A stretch of DNA of 64,000 bases from Austropuccinia psidii (taxonomy: Eukaryota > Basidiomycota > Pucciniomycetes > Pucciniales > Sphaerophragmiaceae). Under the pieces are notes generated by a model, which was given only the letters and a program-made list of their open reading frames with translations, did not search any database and was not told where the DNA came from. The stretch is taken from NCBI GenBank assembly GCA_023105745.1, contig JALGQZ010000004.1:42149937-42213936 (forward strand), given 5' to 3'. This document shows, piece after piece, positions 12,598 to 24,412 of the stretch. The first letter of the stretch is position 1; each line of letters begins with the position of its first letter. Made by a program: the position numbers and the translations under genes.

Positions 12598-13689
12598 GAT
12601 TCAATCATAATACTTAAGATTATCATAATGATAATTAACCAATATATCAACCCTTCATAAATTATTCAATAATTTTGAGCTCAATTAAGAAATAATAATA
12701 ATGATTAACAAATGACGATGATCATAATTAATACATATATCATAACTGAAAGGAATTGATAGATTCAAGCTAATAATGACTAATTGATTTAACTTAAATC
12801 ATTAATCAATTAATAAGGATATATAAGTGTATTATATCAAGAATAAGAAAATTGATTATAATCCCAAAAAATAGTTCATTAATAGCCATATTTAATACAA
12901 AATAAGATTACTGAGGCTATGATAATAGTTTTATATGTCATAAACAATGTGGATGTTTGTGAGGTGTAATTATTTAAAAAAATTATATTTCATGAAAATT
13001 TTATAGCATATATTTTCATTTTCAATTTTTCATTACCTTCAACTTGCTCTAATAGACTTTAAATTGTATATTTTCTATTATAAGAATTTTTGCAAACTGA
13101 TTGTTAGATTTTGAATTAATTTTTATTGGTATTTGGATTTTGATTTTTCTCTTTATTGATAATATTTATACTTTATTACTTTATTTAATTTAATTTCAAT
13201 CTTCATTCCTTTTGATTTTAATTTGATTTAGTTTGATTGTTTTATGGCATTTTGTTACAATTTCTTCTTGTAATTCAGTTTTTATTAAATTTATGTTTTT
13301 TGAATAATACGTCTTTTGAGTTAACCTTTAATTATTTTTTTGGTACTTTGTATTTGAGTTATTTTTTTGGTGGTATATTTTTTAATTTGATTTTAATTTT
13401 ATCTTATTTTGAAAGTTTATTATGTATCTATCTGGTTTTTCTTCAATTTTCTTTTTCTTTTTCTTCTATTTTTGTTGTAATTTAATTTAATTATATTTTA
13501 TTATTTTATTTCCTTTTCATTATATTTTTATTTTATTTCTATTTCGGGTTTTATTCTGCCTTGCGTTTGATTTTCAATTTCATCCCATTGTATAGTTATT
13601 TTATTTGTATTTTATTGATATTTTATTCTTGGTTGATTTTCTCTTTATTCTTATTTTTTCTTGTAAATGTGAATATAAAATAAGGGTTC
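11151..13689. other. AT-rich DNA without recognisable gene
   Basis: Mostly A/T-rich sequence with many short dyads of the AATTAATT kind. An ORF at 11692-11955 (87 aa) and one at 13237-13485 (phenylalanine- and leucine-rich) have no recognisable motif; their composition follows the local AT bias. Only the microsatellite at 12540-12596 stands out. Confidence 0.5.
12540..12596. repeat. (AAT)n microsatellite
   Basis: An uninterrupted run of ATA/ATAATA triplets of about 36 bp, preceded by imperfect units containing AGTAATGAC. Confidence 0.85.
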
Positions 13690-14505
13690 TGGTAAAATAA
13701 TGTAAGCCTTTAGTAAAAACACATAAGAACTTGCATGTTTATACCAATTTATGGCCAAAACACGCAGTTATTTGGTAAAAACATGTGAGTAACATCTTCT
13801 TTCAGGAAGAATCCTCAGGAAACATTTTGAGGAATTTTTCAATTTTTTTGGCCATATTTAATCCATTGTGGGTTTTCAAGATCCTCAAATTTTCTCATAA
13901 TTATTTTTTCAATTATCTCTCAAAAATTAATTAGAAAACTTGCCTTAATTATTCAAAGTAAAGGATTAAATCTTGGGAATCAAAAAACAGAAGCCCACAT
14001 TTTTGGGGAACTTCTTGGGTGGTACAATTGTATGCCCAAAATGTTTTTTTATATTCTTTCTCTCATGTTTTTAAGTAAATTGAGAATTCTATTTATGGAA
14101 TTTCTTATGCCATAAATGGAATCAATGGCAATAACAATGCCATAAATGACATGAATGCAAACAACAGTGCCATAAATAACATTTATGGCATCTATAATTC
14201 CATAAATGTCATTTATGACATTAAGAATGCCCCAGATTTCATTTATGTAATACAAATTCCATAAATTATATTAATGAAATCAAAAATGCCATTTATGGCA
14301 TTAAAAATTTCCTTTATGGCATGAATGGAATTAACAACACCATAAGTTGCATCCACAGTGCCATTTATGGCATAAGAGTTCCATTTCTTCCATCAAAAAT
14401 TCCATTTATGGTATCAAAAAAGGGCCCATGGCATTTCTCATGTGTTTTTACTAATTTATGGAAGAAGCTCATAAGGTCTTAAATCTTTTTACCAAATCCC
14501 TAAAG
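13690..14505. mobile_element. MITE-like fold-back element (about 0.8 kb)
   Basis: Two subterminal blocks are inverted: TAGTAAAAACACATAAGAAC near 13711 and the reverse complement of the segment at 14438-14459, which carries the same TAGTAAAAACACATGAGAA core. Further out, GGTAAAATAATGTAAG on the left faces CTTAAATCTTTTTACC on the right. There is no transposase ORF between them. The interior right half is the short-period repeat listed separately. A non-autonomous DNA transposon is the simplest reading; a target duplication was not identified. Confidence 0.45.
14060..14420. repeat. Short-period repeat (about 30 bp) built on CCATAAATGGCATTTATGG-type palindromes
   Basis: The motifs CCATAAAT, CATTTATGG and AATGCCAT recur every 30 bases or so, each forming a small dyad. 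Read on the minus strand, the ORF 14049-14255 shows the period as decapeptides of the form IYGIxxAIxV. That peptide periodicity is a by-product of the DNA repeat; I see no evidence for a protein. Confidence 0.7.
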
Positions 14506-15801
14506 TAATTTGAAATCAATATATGAGGAATTTACTTTAATTATATATAAATGAAAGTGACTCCAAAATTCGGTATTGCATATTTGAAAATTCAAACATT
14601 TTATTTCAAATATTGGAAGGTAGCTCAAATTTGATTCTGAATATTTGGTCAGGCTAAAACTTTGATATTTAATATTTGATGACCCTTGAAATTTGACAAA
14701 TTTTCAAAAAAGCTATGCTTTGTATTGTGCTGCAATATTTTGGAAGTCCATTTTGTAATATCACTGCAATAATTATGTTTATCTCTTCATTATTATTCTT
14801 TTATTCTTAAAATAGTTATGTTAAAGTTCATATAACATCACCTATTTTATTTTTAATAATTTAGTAAATGAAATAAATCTTAAGTTATTCCATATTCTTC
14901 TGTCAATATAATTGAGGTTGTAGTTTTGGGTCATACAGTACCCTAAACTCAGGTGTGCAGACCCTGTATATTAGGTATACAAAATCATGCCTTTTTATGT
15001 CATACAAATACAAATGAATCCCATGTTCATTTCTTCACAAGGGAGAATTTTTCTGTCATGCTGAGGACCTCCTGGTCTTCAAATTTTACTTGATCTGAGG
15101 GAAGCTTTTTTGATGTTTAACAATTTCTTCTATCAATATTAACTTGAGCTACCTTGTGGTTTGAAAATTCATAAAATCTTTGGGTTGATAAATATTGATT
15201 CCATCTTTTTTAATAATTACCAATTCTTCTTGCATAGTTCAATTCAATATTTCTGTGCTTTTTTTCTTCAATATTCTATTCTTTGGCCAATTTATAACAT
15301 ATATTTGAGTATTTTATTTGAGCCATTTAATATATGACCTCCTCTTCAAATTATTTTCTCAATACCAATACTCCTTTCATGGACTAAAAAAAGGAAATAG
15401 ATTCAAAACTATCAGGTGTGCCACCCCATACAAGGACTTAGCATTCCACTACTTTTTTTATTGTTCCATAAAATTTCCAAATTTATATATCAAAAGAAAT
15501 TCTTATTATTTTAGAGTTGAATATGCCTTCAGAATGTTTTTCTTTGATGATGAAATTCAAAAAAATTCTATTATTATTATCTTTCAATCATTCTCATAAG
15601 AATTCATCATATCATGATTGAGCCTCCAAGATACTATTAAAATATCTTTTCCATTAATCCTATTTATATTTTTGATATTTATCTTCATTTTTGGGATAAG
15701 ACCCCCTCTCTATTTAAATTTCTGTAGGTGGTTTCTCTAGCTTATCTGTATTTTGACTTTCATTCTTGTTATAATTTCTGAATGAATTATAAATTTATAG
15801 C

Positions 15802-15835
<34 letters not shown>

Positions 15836-16380
15836 GCACTTTGAGTATTATTAATACTAAGAAGGAGGTTTAACTTTTGTGGTAGCCTGAAGCTATATAG
15901 CAGCACTCTACAAGGCTATAGCTCTAATCAGCTCACCACTATTTCCCCTCATCAGAACAGGTCTGACCTTTTATTCTCAGTGTATATGTATTTCCAAGGA
16001 CATACAGACTAGTTGTCCTAGTGCAGCCTAGAATAGGAAGAGCATTAAATAACCTCTTTTCTGAATGATATTTCTTTCCAATAATGATGATAATAATAAA
16101 CTTCATATTTACAATCTTTGAGTGATTGATAATGTAATTTTCTTCTTCTTTTTATATATATTTATTTTATTAGTTACTTATAAATATATATGATGTTTAT
16201 ATTTATGTTTCTTTATATTGTTTTAGCTTTTTAATAGATTTTCTTTCTTCTAGTAGTATTATTGTAATATTTCCAGCTTAAGATCATGGTGGAACTGTAA
16301 TTTGATGATAATAGCATTTTAAAATGAATAGAAAAAGATTTGAATTGTTTTTTCCAGTTTAGGGTCATGTCACAACCATG
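14506..16380. other. Unassigned AT-rich region
   Basis: No recognisable gene. An ATG-less ORF at 15318-15599 (93 aa) is rich in F, Y and S and matches nothing I know. A TTA microsatellite lies at 15801-15836. The moderately higher-GC patch at 15870-16050 has no open frame. Confidence 0.4.
15801..15836. repeat. (TTA)n microsatellite
   Basis: About eleven uninterrupted TTA/ATT units. Confidence 0.85.
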
Positions 16381-16985
16381 TGTAATAACCCCCCCAATGG
16401 GTGCTTACAGCAAACCTAACCTGACCCCAATCTATGGCCAATTGGTAATGCCATAATTCTTATGCGAAATTGGCCCTTGTTGGTGTTTTATGGCCTCTGG
16501 GCCATATCCACTTTCACTGGCCACTCATCACCCCAAACATCAATTATGGCCTCAGGCCATATCCTGCAGTCATTGGCCTCCTTGGCCGATTCTCCACCTC
16601 ACCAACACCCAGGCCAATATCCCTGTTTTGGGCCTGGGGCCTCTGGCCCCTCTAGCCATCTCCAGGGCCTTTGGACCACCCCCTTTGATTAGGGGGTCTA
16701 TGGCATAAATGGCCTTTTTTGGCCCCCTATGGCCTCTATGGCCAGTGGGACCCTTTAGGCCCCTTTTGGCCTAAATTCAAGGGGGCAGTCCATTAGCCCC
16801 CAAACCAAAAGTGGGCCCACCTGAGCCCATTTTAGCCCAAAAGGGCCCCAGGGCCCCAAATTGGCCATAATCAACCATGAACCCCATTTTCAACCCATAG
16901 CCTCTGGCAACCACCAGGGGCCCGCAGCTCAGGTACAGAAAGGCTCCCCTCCCAATTCAGGGAAAGACTTTTCCCTCATTCATTC
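16381..16985. repeat. GGCC-rich, GC-rich island of a dispersed rust repeat
   Basis: After TGTAATAACCCCCC at 16381, which looks like an LTR left end, about 550 bp is packed with GGCC, GGCCT and TGGCC motifs and is far more GC-rich than anything nearby. Several overlapping ORFs (16462-16692, 16470-16655, 16490-16708) give Pro/Trp/Gly-rich peptides in all three frames. That is what a short-word repeat produces, so none is called a gene. I recall similar translated fragments as common in A. psidii assemblies; a database comparison was not possible. Confidence 0.6.
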
Positions 16986-17010
16986 ACACTGTACCAAAGG
17001 ATCCAGGCAT

Positions 17011-17044
17011 GGTGCATATATGGTATAATATACCATTATGCACC
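17011..17044. promoter_or_regulatory. 34-bp near-perfect palindrome
   Basis: The left half begins GGTGCATA and the right half ends TATGCACC, with ATGGTATA and TATACCAT inside; only one pair of positions is mismatched. It could form a hairpin or bind a dimeric factor. It lies about 150 bp upstream of the ORF at 17165. Confidence 0.6.
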
Positions 17045-17164
17045 ATTTTTCCTCAGCAACCCAATGGTGATATTTTCAGGACCCAATTATGTCATTTCAA
17101 CTCTAGTCCCTAAATCCATCACTCACTTCAAGAGAAGATTTTTCAGCCCTCAGTCTTGCAATCC

Positions 17165-17521
17165 ATGACGGCTACTAGAAGACCATTTGAGGACCCCAAC
17201 CACCTGGCCCTGCAGGAGTTGGGTTGTTATTTCATTTCAGGATTATTCAAGGGTTTATTTCAAGAGGTTATCAATTATCAAATCAGTTATAAAGGCATCA
17301 AGCACTTCAGTACTCCTTGGACAGCTCAATTGGTCTATACAGGCTGTATTAAAGCAACCTGTATGGCATTTGCCCTTATGGGCCAATTAATATTCCACTG
17401 TGGGAATTCAGTCACACAGTTCAATTCTCAAGATGGCCAGTTCTGTATTGACCCAAATAAGGCAATAAAGCTGGGTGATCAACCCTCCAGGATCAGTCTT
17501 TCAGATTTTCACATATACTAG
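17165..17521 (+). CDS. Repeat-associated ORF of unknown function
   Basis: 118 codons from ATG 17165 (MTATRRPFEDPNHLALQE) to TAG 17519-17521, with no internal stop; the upstream in-frame TTG at 17156 is not a credible eukaryotic start. Features include FISGLFKGLFQEVINYQ, a Cys/Met segment TGCIKATCMAFALMGQL and the end ISLSDFHIY. No domain is recognised. It lies between the GGCC island and an LTR-like promoter region, so it is most likely part of a retroelement (a Gag-like fragment or an LTR-internal ORF) rather than a host gene. Similar peptides seem familiar from rust repeats, but I cannot name a family. Confidence 0.35.
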   Translation: MTATRRPFEDPNHLALQELGCYFISGLFKGLFQEVINYQISYKGIKHFSTPWTAQLVYTGCIKATCMAFALMGQLIFHCGNSVTQFNSQDGQFCIDPNKAIKLGDQPSRISLSDFHIY

Positions 17522-19215
17522 CCACCTTTTCTTCCCTGGTGACTTTTCCCCCAGTTAATTAATATATTGGATTTATTTTTATCCTTATTTTATTTTCTCA
17601 TTATTAAAGTAAGTACTGATAATCTTAAGTCAGTCATTTTCACCTTTTTCTTTTCCTGTAAATGGATATTGGTGCTCATATTCTTTACTAATTCAATTGT
17701 TCTTTCTGGAAGGTTGAAACAGTTACTTGAGGATTCATTTAGTTGGCTCTTTGGCCTTTGGCTTTCTCTTATTATCTTTGGCCTTTGGCTTCCTTATTTT
17801 GGCATATCTTGTATTGCTTTCATTTTCCCCTCAAAGAAATATACACTTATTTTACTTCTTTATTCTTTTGTTGCCCTTCAAGTGAGTTCTTGATTCCTGA
17901 GTGCCAGGCCACTCTTGTTTTCAACAAGAGCCTTTGTGACAGGTCATAGCGGACCAATAATTGAGTTTAAGGTTCCATTTTCAATTTAAAACCTACTTTA
18001 TAAGCAATATAGCAATAATAAAAACTCATTGAATTAATTTTGAAATATTATGATTCAATATTACTATAATTTTGATGATATATTTATAAGAATCTTGTCA
18101 TAATAATTAAGAAAATTTCCAGTTTTAGTTCATAGAGGACCAATATGTTAAATTAGCATTATTATTGTCATAAAAACATCAATAAGAGATCAAAAACAGA
18201 TCTTATGGTCTTACTGAGGGCCTTATTAGTCTCAATCACCATAGATATTTTCATAAAACTGGAAATAATTCATGGAAAAAAGAACTTCATAGTTCTTATG
18301 AGGACCCTATGGTTCTAAATCAAAATGGATATTGGTATAAATCTGGAGATAAGTATTAAAAAAATCATTTTATGGTCTTTCTGAGAACCCTATGAGTCTA
18401 AATCAGCATAGATATTTGTATCAAACTGGAAATAAGTCATTAAAAAATTATTTTATGGTCTTTCTGATGTCCTTTGTTTTATAAGGCTGAGTTGATATGA
18501 TTTTTGCTAATTTCAGGGTTTTTATGCTAGTTTCACTATCCTTTCTGATTCATAAGCTCCCATGATTCATCTACCTTAGCTACTGTAACTCCACCTTAGC
18601 TCAGACCAATCAAATTCTAGTATTCTGACCAATCATATCATTTCCCCTTTTTTCATTTTTTTCTGGTCAAGCTGTGATTTGTTGAAACTATTTTTCTCAA
18701 AAATTTAGGCTTGATGGAAAACATAAAAAGGAAGCCTTATTCCCAGAGCCCAAAATTTATTATCTGAACTTCTTGATATTTTTTTATACATATGGGTCTA
18801 TACCTATATTTTGATTCTATGTGAAGTAAATAGTATCTCAGTTATATTTTTATGGGATAAATTTTGCCAGTTATCCCTTTACATATATCTTGATATTATA
18901 ATACTTCTATCATATTCTTATTTTATTATTTTAATATTTCACTATAATAAGAAATATCATTCTATTAGGATATTATAGTACCATACTATTTTATTGTCAT
19001 AATACTTTAGCTTTATGATATTATTTTATTAAGATATTATATTACTATATACCTTGATATTGTTTGATCATAATATAATTTTACTATAGTATTATGATCT
19101 GCTTATTCTGTTTCATTCTAATATATTAATGGATTCTATTAATATTACTTGTCTTTTTTATCACATTTTTTATTATAACTCTTATTATTTGTATTATTTT
19201 TTCTTTTAAAGCAAG
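17522..19215 (+). repeat. LTR-like, promoter-bearing repeat region
   Basis: The stretch 17740-17960 (GGCCTTTGGCTT repeats, then GGCCACTC...GACAGGTCATAGCGGACCAA) reads like a dispersed LTR and has a pair-wise repeat TTTGGCCTTTGGCTT. Four units of TCATTAAAAAA..TTATGGTCTTTCTGA type recur at about 18200, 18290, 18360 and 18440. Downstream are two ACCAATCA boxes (18604, 18630) and an AACATAAAAAGG TATA-like element near 18720. The region ends near AAAGCAAGGGGGGTGG (19211), which would face TGTAATAACCCCCC at 16381 as an inverted end. A single LTR of about 2.8 kb is possible but not demonstrated. Confidence 0.4.
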
Positions 19216-20399
19216 GGGGGTGGCCCGTTTTTCTTTCTATTTTTTTTTTGTTAAAAAAATTTAAAAAAATAAAAAAAGACAATTTAATTTAAGTGCTTCT
19301 CACCCCTCCTTATGAGCTGGATTTTATGTATGTACTGTATGTAGCTTGTAAGTGTATTGATTATTTTATTCCAATTATTTTCCATTTGGCTTCCTCATTG
19401 ATTCTTTTTAGAATATCAAGATAAATTCCTTTGTATGTTATTTTGAGGATTTAGACCACCCATAGCTTATAATATTATTTTTCTTATTTTTAGCATATTA
19501 AGTTTTCTTGTAGTAAGAAAAAATCTCAAAGAATTGTTTCATTTAATATTTTATTTGGTTTTTGAAATATACAGAACTCCTGTGTTGTATATTTTAGATT
19601 TTCAATAATAATTTGAAGTTACTGTTTTATTGGTAATTTTATAAAAAATTCTATTTATTGAAGTTTGAAATAATACCGATTCCATCCTCTTTTTCATATT
19701 ATTTTTTTTGTAATAATTATAGAAATTGAGACTTTAAGTTTTCAACAAACAACAATTTTCTTTTGAAGGAGTGCAGCAATGAGGAACCTTAAGCTTATGA
19801 AAGTTAATTATTTATGAAATTGAGAATCTAAGAAACCTCCAACTAGTTTATTAATGAAAATGCAGTTGAAATAAATTCTGACTTAATAGTATATTAATGT
19901 TGATTTATTCAATTAAAATAATTCAAATGTATTTTAATTTATTGAATTTGTAAGCTGATTTTATATTATTCAAGTCCCACTTTCCGCAAAGCCCTATAGC
20001 CACTTGTGTGTTGGGTGGTATAAGAAATAGTTAACCACCCCTTAGTTTCAAATATAAGAAGCTACTGGTACTATTACAGAAGAAAAACTGAAAAATTCTA
20101 TCTAGATGAATTTCATAACCATAGACTGTCATTTTATATTCTGTAAATTTTTTTATTCTAATTCAAAAAGTCTTCACCACACCTTTTGCTTCTCAATTAT
20201 ATAGCAATTTTCAATTTTGTTTATTTATTAGTTAGATATAGATTTTTCTCAATTGATTGATTGATTATGAATTGAATCTTTTTCTAATTTTGATTTATTA
20301 TGGCCATATTCTTGATTATTATTGAGTTTCTTCCTATTCTTTATGTACTTTGGTATTTCTGATAATGTTACAGGAAAATCAAAAAAATAAATTTGAATT
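19216..20399. other. AT-rich region, no gene recognised
   Basis: Opens with a T/A hairpin-like stretch (19236-19282: a T9 run, then AAAAAAATTTAAAAAAAT) and continues as AT-rich DNA. It may hold the decayed 3' end of the minus-strand element to its right, but I could not identify coding motifs or its LTR. Confidence 0.35.
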
Positions 20400-22024
20400 T
20401 TGAGGCCGTTCTGGGCCAATTATGTATCATTTTTCCTTACTTATTATAATATCTTCTTCTTTAATGTCTTGACTTAAAATATAATAAAATGAATAGTAAC
20501 TAAATAGTTGGCTTGTCGTTGAAGGACATTCTGTGCCTTTCATTTTTTGAAGAATCATTCTCTTAAAATAATCTTGATTCTTTCTCTTCATGTTAATTTT
20601 TTTGATGAAAATTTGTTGCCATAAATTATTCCATTTTTTCTTCAAACAAAACTTGTGATTATTCATTATTATTGTTAGCTGTAACACCTTATCCTCTAAA
20701 TCAAAATGAAATTCCTTTTTAATAATGTTGAGATCCCCTCTCCATTCAGTTTTTCCAGCATCCACTTTATATTTTTCAAGAAAAATCATCTTTGAGCCTT
20801 TATTGTACCCCAATATAAACTTTTCCTTATATTTTTTTCATATCAATTTTTTCATTCCAATAATCATTACCAAGATTTCTCATTATTCCATCATATCTAA
20901 AAGATTTCCATGAGATAAAGCTTTGATAGTCCTGATCAAGGTAGCCGGTACCATATATATTGAATTTGGCCTTGACATAATTCTCCATTTGCTCAAATAT
21001 CTTTAAATTAAATGAATGGAATAATAGGGTAATTTGGTACTTCAAACCTTTCAATTCTTTGTGAACCCAATGTTCTTTTTATTATTAAATTCTTGCAAAT
21101 TATTGCTAATCCATAGGCCTTTAATTTTTTTCATTCATTTCTGATTCAGGCCCAAAGATCCATAGTAATGGTTTTGCTTCATCAGCTTTGGACATTATAT
21201 TAATAAAAGGAAAAAGGTGATGATATCTTGGTTATGGTATTTTGATAAAAGGATATGAGTAATTATAATCATTAATCAGTGGAGGTAAACAAAGTAAAAA
21301 GGCTCAGTTTTTTCAAAATAGAATTAATTCTCTTTGATAAGGAAGGAAGTCACTTCCAAAAATTGAATTAATGAAATTTTAAGTGATATAGTGAGAAATA
21401 TTTGGGTCTTCTTTGATAAAGCAGGAACTCAATTTCAACAATACTGGAATTTATTTTTAAGACTGAACCTTACTGATTTTCTTCTCTTTGGTTCTTCTAA
21501 ATTAGGTAAGCTTGAGGTCTTCAGAACTTTCTTGAGTTTTTCTTTATTCATTGCTGGTAAGTTCTTTTTATAATAAGATAATTTTTCATCAAAAATTCTA
21601 AGTTCCTCCAATAGAAAACTTATTTCTTACAGATTTTACTTTTCTTTTCCTAATTGTTTGATTGATTACTGATATTTGTTAAATTCTGCTTCATATTCAA
21701 AAGAAATTATACATAGCTCTTCTTTAATTTCTTTTGATCCAGAATTTCTTAATCCTCAAACAATCCATCCCCATAACATCCAAGATTTAGCATCTTGACT
21801 GTTTGTTAATTTTATTAACTTTTTTCTAAAATATTTCAAGAGTAATGATATAAATACATATTTTGAAGAGGAATTGCTATTGAAATTACAAAGGATTTTA
21901 ACCCAAAAGCTTGAAACATTAGATGTGTAATAAGAAACAGACACCCACCCCAATTTATTATCTAAACAAGGCCTTATGATACTTTTACAGCTAAAACTCT
22001 TGAATACCATGAATTATTGTTTTT

Positions 22025-22056
<32 letters not shown>

Positions 22057-22100
22057 CTTTTTTTTTCTTTTTTTTCTTTTTTTTTCTTTTTTTTTCTTTT

Positions 22101-22131
<31 letters not shown>

Positions 22132-22209
22132 TTTCTTTTTTTTTTTTTTTTCTTTTTTTTTCTTTTTTTTTCTTTTTTTTCTTTTTTTTTCTTTTTTTTT
22201 CTTTTTTTT

Positions 22210-22241
<32 letters not shown>

Positions 22242-24412
22242 CTTTTTTTTTCTTTTTTTTTCTTTTTTTTCTTTTTTTTCTTTTTTTTCTTTTTTTTCTT
22301 TTTTTTCTTTTTTTTCTTTTTTTTCTTTTTTTTCTTTTTTTTCTTTTTTTTCTTTTTTTTCTTTTTTTTCTTTTTTTTTTCTTTTTTTTCTTTTTTTTCT
22401 TTTTTCTTTTTTTCTTTTTTTCTTTTTTTCTTCTTTTTTTCATTTTCATTAATTAATTAATTATTTATTTATTTTTCACATTCAGAAGATATATTTAGTT
22501 CATGAAGCCCATTTCTCTTTTTCTTTCTTCTAAAGAGCTCTATTCATACATACATCTTTTGCTATTTCTTCCAGTATTTTCTTTCCTTTCTTCCTTTTTT
22601 CTAGGGTTTTACATTTTCAATATCCTATGAACCTTTCTTCTTTGTATATAAAGAGATATTGATACTCTTCCCAGTAAATAATTCCACAAAAAAGCTCCAT
22701 ATAATGCAAATTGAAGTCCTCTTGTGGCCAAATTCCATAGTCATAAAGAGCTTACCTTGTTTGTTCATCAAAAGAAAATACTTCCTCCCAATATTTGTTT
22801 TGAAAATTTACCTCAATTCCTTCCTCATTCAATAGATCCATGGAGTCTAATTTAGAAAGCTCATATCCTGAAATTTTCTTCATCAATTTGCCTCCTTTTA
22901 TTCTTGATGGACCCCCAAAGTATAAATCTTTGAATTCAATTCATGGAAGAATGAGAAAATCTGGTTCTTCTTCAGGTGTTTGTAATTCACATTCATAAAT
23001 TTTATCATGGTACTTTAATAAAAAAAATTCTTTATCAATCCTCCATGGGCTTTGTGTGTTTAAATAATATTAAATAATAGTGTTCATGAGCTCCTTTATC
23101 AATAGTGAGACTTCAGCTTCTATTGAATTTTCTTTTGGTTTTGAATCTGAAGATAATATTGGTTTCCTTTCTTTAAGGACCCATTCTTTATGTAGGCCTC
23201 CCAAAGACTTTAATAAGCATTAGGGTGCTTTATTTTCTTCTTTGGAGGATATTGAGAAATTTTTCATATTTTGAATTAATCAGTTTGATTAGACTCTTCT
23301 TTATTTTATTACTTTATAAATTATTCATCTTTGAAACATTCAACAATTTTATTTCTAATTCCTTCCAATGAGTCTTTGGATTATTGATAATATTTCATTT
23401 CTGATTTTATTTCAATCTCCATATCTTGTGGGAATGTCTGCTTGGCAAATATGTCAAACACATTTTCTCTACCATGTATGGTTGGTCCCTCTATGATTTC
23501 TGAGCCATTAACCAAAACCTGATATAAAATACCATTGGTGTCAAGTGACTTAGAGATTTATTTCTTTTCTTTTTTCTCTGCCTCATTAACTTCTTCCATA
23601 TGCCAATTTTATTTTTCATCTTGTTTCTATATATACCTCTTGTTGATTTCAGATTCATCATAAGTTTTCCAGAAGTCTAGGCATGGGCTTAATCTCAAGT
23701 TTTTTTTACTTGAGGGTTTGTGTTTTTTATATAATCATAATATTCAATTGAGAGTGGTATATTTCTGTTGATTCATTACTCCCACTTTCTGGGATCAAAG
23801 GTAGCACATTCTCTTTTTTCTCTTATTGCATTGTCTAAATACCAGCTCAATGACTTTGGTGCTTCTTTCTTTATCTGGCTTTATAGTTCTCCTGTTGATG
23901 ATGGTACTTGTTCTGGATCTTTTGATTCTACCTCTTTGTCTCCTTCCACTTCTTCCTGAGCTTTATCCTCTTTTCCCCTATCCATTATGTATAGTATTTC
24001 ATCTAAATTACTTCCAATAGACTGGATCTTTTTGTAATATTTGTGGTTACTTGATTTGAAAATATGTTTTATTTTTGCTTTAGATTTATCTCAAGCTTCT
24101 TTGAATTTTACTTTTCTAAACAAATCCTTCATTTTTCCCATTGAAAAAAGATCTTTTCCTCTTGGTGTTCCTGTTTGCCGTCCTAACAGATGTGGTTTTT
24201 ATAGTGGAATACATAATCTTCTACTGTTGGTTTCTTGATAGCAAAATATTTTTCCTTGTTCTTGTGAAAAGTAAAATCTAATTTTCATGTCTTCCAAGAA
24301 GGGCCTGCTAAGGACTGTATGTACTTCTCCCTTGGAAATAAAGAAATGAATTTTCTTTTCTTCTCCAGAGGGGAAAATTTCTTGTGTGAATTCAGCTACT
24401 CCAATGAATGAT
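20400..24412 (-). pseudogene. Gypsy element D: protease and downstream polyprotein, decayed
   Basis: Read leftward from 24412, the first segment carries IGVAEFTQEIFPSGEEKKI and ISKGEVHTVLSRPFLEDM, which looks like a retroviral-type protease and its C-terminal neighbour, then a Lys/Glu-rich linker. Further segments are FGGPSRIKGGKLMKKI-like (about 22900), KRRKSVRFSLKNKF (about 21440), the 20827-21054 ORF with YVKAKFNIYGTGYLDQDYQS, and the 20427-20813 ORF with DAGKTEWRGDLNIIKKEFHF. Frameshifts and stops break it into pieces, and a T/C microsatellite sits in the middle. It continues the gag relic at 41903-44141 across the inserted B element. A reverse transcriptase catalytic core is not visible. 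Confidence 0.6.
22019..22440. repeat. (T7-11 C)n polypyrimidine tract, about 420 bp
   Basis: Only T and C on this strand, with single C residues spaced by 5 to 16 T; the commonest spacing toward the right is eight T. Both strands therefore show spurious long ORFs (Phe/Leu/Ser or Lys/Arg only), which are not genes. It interrupts the D polyprotein relic. Confidence 0.95.

Noticed and set aside
14049..14255. Repeat protein with IYGI decapeptides
   Set aside because: The periodicity follows the 30-bp palindromic DNA repeat, and the frame is lost on both sides.
12540..15836. CRISPR-like or satellite array in the AAT/TTA repeats
   Set aside because: Plain triplet microsatellites without spacers, in a eukaryotic nuclear context.
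16462..16708. Three overlapping Pro/Trp-rich ORFs
   Set aside because: All frames are open with similar composition because of the GGCC word repeat; no family or start context supports any of them.
20725..20913. Plus-strand ORFs at 20725-20913 and 21391-21573
   Set aside because: They are antisense to the D polyprotein fragments, which have the recognisable charged, retroelement-like content.
21976..22460. Long Phe/Leu/Ser and Lys/Arg ORFs on both strands
   Set aside because: They are translations of a pure T/C microsatellite and carry no coding information.
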